Positions 60,987 through 64,000 of a stretch of 64,000 nucleotides of DNA are shown here, piece after piece. Origin of the DNA: Halobacillus litoralis (GTDB lineage Bacteria > Bacillota > Bacilli > Bacillales > Halobacillaceae); assembly GCF_004101865.1 (NCBI RefSeq), contig NZ_CP026118.1, positions 2,869,001-2,933,000 of the forward strand. The letters run 5' to 3'. A program made the position numbers and the translations under genes. Within the stretch, counting starts at the first letter, position 1. Each line of letters starts with the position of its first letter. The notes under the pieces were generated by a model that was given only the letters and a program-made list of their open reading frames with translations, was not told the origin of the DNA and made no database searches.

Positions 60987-61029
60987 CTCAGGTATAACAT
61001 TATTTGCCATCTCAGGTATAACATTATTT
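60987..61029. repeat. Short tandem repeat, 24-base period
   Basis: CTCAGGTATAACATTATTT occurs at 60987-61005 and again at 61011-61029. The CTCAGGT start equals part of the REP-like core, but there is no palindrome. It lies in the non-coding gap after EIIBC. Confidence 0.6.
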
Positions 61030-61066
61030 TCCAATAAAGAGCTGACAAACTATAAAATTATAGATG

Positions 61067-61103
61067 GCCAGGTCAACCAGATATTTCCATCTGTGGCCTG
61101 GTC
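61067..61103 (+). terminator. Terminator before manA
   Basis: GCCAGG...CAGAT at 61067-61082 pairs imperfectly with ATCTG...CCTGG at 61090-61101, followed by TCTTATTTTTT. It ends the EIIBC transcript; a short manA leader follows. Confidence 0.65.
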
Positions 61104-61174
61104 TTATTTTTTCGCTTCTTCAGGGCGGTGATGTGATACAATGATTGTAAAATTACTGGTAGAGAGGTGACTTC

Positions 61175-62137
61175 ATGTACAACGAACCGATTTTCCTGCA
61201 GCCAGAATTCAAAGAACGCCTCTGGGGCGGGACACAGTTGAAAGAGATATTTGACTATGCGATTCCTTTTGAGCAAACAGGAGAAGCCTGGTGCATTTCC
61301 GGGCACCATAATGGTCCGAATAAAATCAAAAATGGCCCTTTGGAAGGGAAGACATTAGCGGAAGCGTGGAACGACCACCGTGAGCTTTTTGCGAATGAAG
61401 AAGGGGAAGAATTTCCTCTATTAGTGAAGATTTTAGATTCCAAAAAAGATTTATCCGTCCAGGTCCACCCTGATGATACATATGCCCGCGATGTCGAGGG
61501 AGAGAATTACGGGAAAACCGAGTGCTGGTATGTCATTGATAGCGAAGATGACGCAGAAATTATTTTTGGCCATCATGCCGCGAATAAACAGGATTTAGAG
61601 GGTATGGTGGCGAATGGAGAATGGGAGAACTTATTACGTAAAATAAAAGTGAATGCGGGCGACTTTTTCTATGTGCCGAGTGGAACGATTCATGCCATCG
61701 GTGCGGGGATTCAAATTCTTGAAACCCAGCAAAGTTCAGACATCACTTACCGTGTCTATGATTATGATCGTGTCGGACAAGACGGTCAAAAACGCGAGCT
61801 GCATTTAGAGAAATCATTGGAAGTCACCAATGTTCCTCATCATGACCCGAGTCTTGAGCGAACCCAGTTGTACCATGAGGATCTCAGAAACGAAAAATTG
61901 GTCGAGGAGAAATATTTCTCTGTGTATCATTGGGACCTGGAGGGCGAATGCAAAGGCTTGCTCACTGACCCCTATTTACTATTGAGTGTCATTGAGGGAC
62001 AAGGGGAGGTCGTCATTGAAGGCCGCTCCTATCCTTTCAAAAAAGGGGACCACTTGATTATTCCTGCTACAGTCGACTCATTCGATTTGAAAGGGAACGC
62101 ATCCTTGATCGTTTCCACCTCCAATAAAGACAAATAA
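61175..62137 (+). CDS. manA: Mannose-6-phosphate isomerase
   Basis: 320 residues, type I PMI of the Firmicutes size. FLQPEFKERLWGGTQLKEIF, LSVQVHPDDTYAR (zinc His), YGKTECWYVID (zinc Glu), YVPSGTIHAIGAGIQILETQ with the zinc His, and SSDITYRVYDYDR. It interconverts mannose-6-phosphate and fructose-6-phosphate. SD GAGAGGTGACTTC. The pgcA gene follows after 18 bases, so the two are probably co-transcribed. Confidence 0.95.
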   Translation: MYNEPIFLQPEFKERLWGGTQLKEIFDYAIPFEQTGEAWCISGHHNGPNKIKNGPLEGKTLAEAWNDHRELFANEEGEEFPLLVKILDSKKDLSVQVHPDDTYARDVEGENYGKTECWYVIDSEDDAEIIFGHHAANKQDLEGMVANGEWENLLRKIKVNAGDFFYVPSGTIHAIGAGIQILETQQSSDITYRVYDYDRVGQDGQKRELHLEKSLEVTNVPHHDPSLERTQLYHEDLRNEKLVEEKYFSVYHWDLEGECKGLLTDPYLLLSVIEGQGEVVIEGRSYPFKKGDHLIIPATVDSFDLKGNASLIVSTSNKDK

Positions 62138-62155
62138 ACCTAAGGAGTGTTGTGC

Positions 62156-63862
62156 ATGTGGAAAAATAGTTACAACCGCTGGAAAGAATTTATGGATCTC
62201 GATGCAGATCTTTCAACAAAACTAGAAGAATTGACGTCTGATGAGCAATCATTAGAAGATGCTTTTTACAAAAACTTAGAATTCGGTACTGGCGGGATGC
62301 GAGGGAAGCTCGGTCCAGGGACGAACCGGATGAACATTTATACCGTCCGGAAAGCTGCCGAAGGATTAGCCACATACGTAAACGATCAGGGTCTATCGAA
62401 TCGTGGTGTAGCGATTGCTTACGACTCACGCTATATGTCAAAAGAATTCGCTGTTGAAACAGCAAGGGTCCTTGGTCATCACGGCATTCCTTCTTATGTA
62501 TTCACTTCATTAAGACCGACGCCGGAACTATCATTTGCGGTCCGTCACTTGAATGCAGCGGCCGGTGTTGTCGTCACAGCCAGTCATAACCCTCCTGAAT
62601 ATAACGGCTTCAAGGCCTATAATGAAGATGGAGGTCAGCTCCCCCCTGAACAGGCAGAAATCATGATCGATTTTGTCAATAAAGTGGAGAATGAACTGAA
62701 TGTAGAAGTCGCTGATCAGAAACAGCTGGAAGAAGACGGATTGCTTCGCTGGGTAGACGAAGATGTGGATGCCGCTTATCTGGAAGCAATGAAGACAGTG
62801 ACCGTCCAGCCGGACATTCCGAAGGACCTTTCACTCGTTTTCACACCCCTTCATGGCACGGCCCGTCATCTTGTTGAAAAAGGGTTGGAACAAAGCGGCT
62901 TCACCTCCATTCACATTGTCGAAGAACAAGCGCAGCCTGACCCGGAATTTTCAACAGTCGCCTCGCCGAATCCAGAAGAACACCAGGCCTTTGAAATGGC
63001 CATTGAACAAGGAAAAGCGATTGGAGCGGACTTGCTGATGGCGACAGACCCTGACGCAGACCGCCTCGGAGTAGCTGTTCCGGACAGCAATGGTGAATAT
63101 AAAGTGCTTACAGGAAACCAAACAGGTGCGTTGATGCTTGATTACATCCTTGGTCAATCAAAAAGCTTGCCGAAAAACGGACAATTGATTAAAACGATCG
63201 TTACTTCCGAATTCGGTCGCGTCATTGCTGATTCCTATGGCATCAGTACGCTTGATACACTGACAGGCTTCAAATTCATCGGTGAGAAAATCCGTGAATA
63301 TGAGCGTACAGGTGACCACAAGTTCATGTTCGGTTATGAAGAAAGCTATGGTTACCTCGTCAAAGACTTCGCCCGTGATAAAGATGCGGTGCAGTCAGCC
63401 GTTTTAATTGCAGAAGTCGGAGCCCACTGGAAGAACCAGGGCAAGACTCTGCTTGATGCTCTTGATGACTTATATGAGAAGCACGGCTATTTCCTTGAAG
63501 ACCTTCAATCCATGAAGCTTGAAGGGAAATCAGGAGCAGATACGATTCAGACGATCATGAACGACTTCCGTGAGGCAGATATCACAGAAGCCGGCGGCAA
63601 GAAAGTCCTCACCGTCGAAGATTACGCAACGACTGTCCGTCACTACGTGCAGGAAGATAAACAGGAAGTAATCGATTTGCCATCTTCTAACGTCTTGAAA
63701 TTCATTCTTGAAGATGACTGCTGGTTCTGCCTCCGCCCTTCAGGTACAGAGCCGAAAATCAAATTTTATTATGGTGTGAAATCCGGAGCGAAGAAAGAAA
63801 GCGAAGAATTGCTGGCAGCTGTCAAAGCCACTGTCAACGAACGCTTACATGCTCTGATTTAA
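62156..63862 (+). CDS. pgcA: Phospho-sugar mutase (phosphoglucomutase, PgcA-like)
   Basis: ATG 62156 is 8 bases after TAAGGAG; 568 residues. Phosphohexomutase features: EFGTGGMRGKLGPGTNRMNI, the active-site phosphoserine loop GVVVTASHNPPEYNGFKAYN, metal-binding DPDADRLGV, and the C-terminal CLRPSGTEPKIKFY. It interconverts glucose-1- and glucose-6-phosphate (some relatives mannose phosphates), for envelope sugars such as UDP-glucose. Coupled with manA. Ends at the terminator 63868-63900. Confidence 0.94.
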   Translation: MWKNSYNRWKEFMDLDADLSTKLEELTSDEQSLEDAFYKNLEFGTGGMRGKLGPGTNRMNIYTVRKAAEGLATYVNDQGLSNRGVAIAYDSRYMSKEFAVETARVLGHHGIPSYVFTSLRPTPELSFAVRHLNAAAGVVVTASHNPPEYNGFKAYNEDGGQLPPEQAEIMIDFVNKVENELNVEVADQKQLEEDGLLRWVDEDVDAAYLEAMKTVTVQPDIPKDLSLVFTPLHGTARHLVEKGLEQSGFTSIHIVEEQAQPDPEFSTVASPNPEEHQAFEMAIEQGKAIGADLLMATDPDADRLGVAVPDSNGEYKVLTGNQTGALMLDYILGQSKSLPKNGQLIKTIVTSEFGRVIADSYGISTLDTLTGFKFIGEKIREYERTGDHKFMFGYEESYGYLVKDFARDKDAVQSAVLIAEVGAHWKNQGKTLLDALDDLYEKHGYFLEDLQSMKLEGKSGADTIQTIMNDFREADITEAGGKKVLTVEDYATTVRHYVQEDKQEVIDLPSSNVLKFILEDDCWFCLRPSGTEPKIKFYYGVKSGAKKESEELLAAVKATVNERLHALI

Positions 63863-63867
63863 TGATG

Positions 63868-63900
63868 AAGTCCAGCTTCCCTCGTCGGAAGCTGGACTTT
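63868..63900 (+). terminator. Rho-independent terminator of pgcA
   Basis: AAGTCCAGCTTCC and GGAAGCTGGACTT pair with a 6-nt loop (CTCGTC... region) and run into TTTTTT. The remaining 100 bases to the window end hold no gene that I can support. Confidence 0.9.
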
Positions 63901-64000
63901 TTTCTAGGCTTTTCGAAGCGCGAATGGGGAAATGACGAGATGGGCAGTCATCAGGTCACTTTCCTTCTGAATCAGGTCGCAACAGCGGAGCGTTCAGTCA

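Noticed and set aside
60987..61029. Possible CRISPR-like direct repeat
   Set aside because: Only two units with 5-nt spacing; no array and no cas genes in the window.
63901..64000. Possible minus-strand gene at the right window edge
   Set aside because: All three minus frames have a stop within the last 100 bases; no start or SD on the plus strand.
1..64000. tRNA, rRNA and CRISPR loci
   Set aside because: No sequences with cloverleaf or rRNA features and no repeat arrays were seen by eye; a covariance scan would be decisive.

Overview
The window looks like a chromosome segment of a spore-forming, probably moderately halophilic Bacillaceae bacterium (Halobacillus-like; the genus is an inference). 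Supporting signs are a SinR regulator, GerP-type spore genes, small heat-shock proteins next to them, the hutPHUIG operon with a HutP attenuator, CcpA (cre) sites, SD-rich starts with frequent GTG/TTG, and acidic proteins. No rRNA, tRNA or CRISPR array was found.

Layout. 1-5.7 kb: end of a CBS protein, sinR, a TIM-barrel isomerase, a cluster of five small GerP-like spore proteins and two Hsp20 proteins. 5.7-15.6 kb: a sugar ABC importer without its own ATPase, its LacI regulator, and a ThuA / two Gfo-Idh-MocA / isomerase / DUF624 catabolic operon. 15.6-19 kb (minus): a GT2 glycosyltransferase, a polytopic GT-C-like protein and two half-size flippase subunits. 19-25 kb: histidine utilisation. 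25-33.5 kb: LytR-CpsA-Psr protein, zinc-less ROK kinase, a lipoprotein, a B12 riboswitch in front of a thioesterase, a permease, a DsbA-like protein and an M15 peptidase. 33.7-36 kb: acetate-type SSS symporter with small partner proteins. 36-48.6 kb: sugar-acid catabolism (gluconokinase, RpiR regulator, 6-phosphogluconate dehydrogenase, TRAP transporter, KDG kinase, KDPG aldolase, galactonate dehydratase, two AEC permeases, an HPr-like protein) and a REP-associated tyrosine transposase (RAYT). 48.6-51.4 kb: small proteins, two divergent sigma-like factors and a VanZ protein. 51.4-54.3 kb: repeats split by an IS110-type element. 54.3-57.6 kb: hom-thrC-thrB. 58-64 kb: LacI and sucrose-type PTS EIIBC, manA and pgcA.

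Most interesting signals. (1) A RAYT gene at 46946-47512 is flanked by copies of a near-perfect palindrome (core CCTCAGGTCATCCA and its inverse). Further copies lie at the ends of at least six other transcription units in this window, where they look like rho-independent terminators. This is a candidate REP/RAYT system in a Gram-positive whose REP doubles as a portable terminator. (2) Two tandem copies of a three-hairpin RNA with compensatory base changes lie around a terminator upstream of kdgK-kdgA-dgoD (42501-42852). I do not recognise it, and it is a good candidate for a new riboswitch or attenuator. (3) A cobalamin riboswitch has a thioesterase, not a B12 gene, downstream. (4) Large composite intergenic repeats share the end GGCTCTGTTAAA or GGCTTTGTTAAA, and one was split by the IS110 element.
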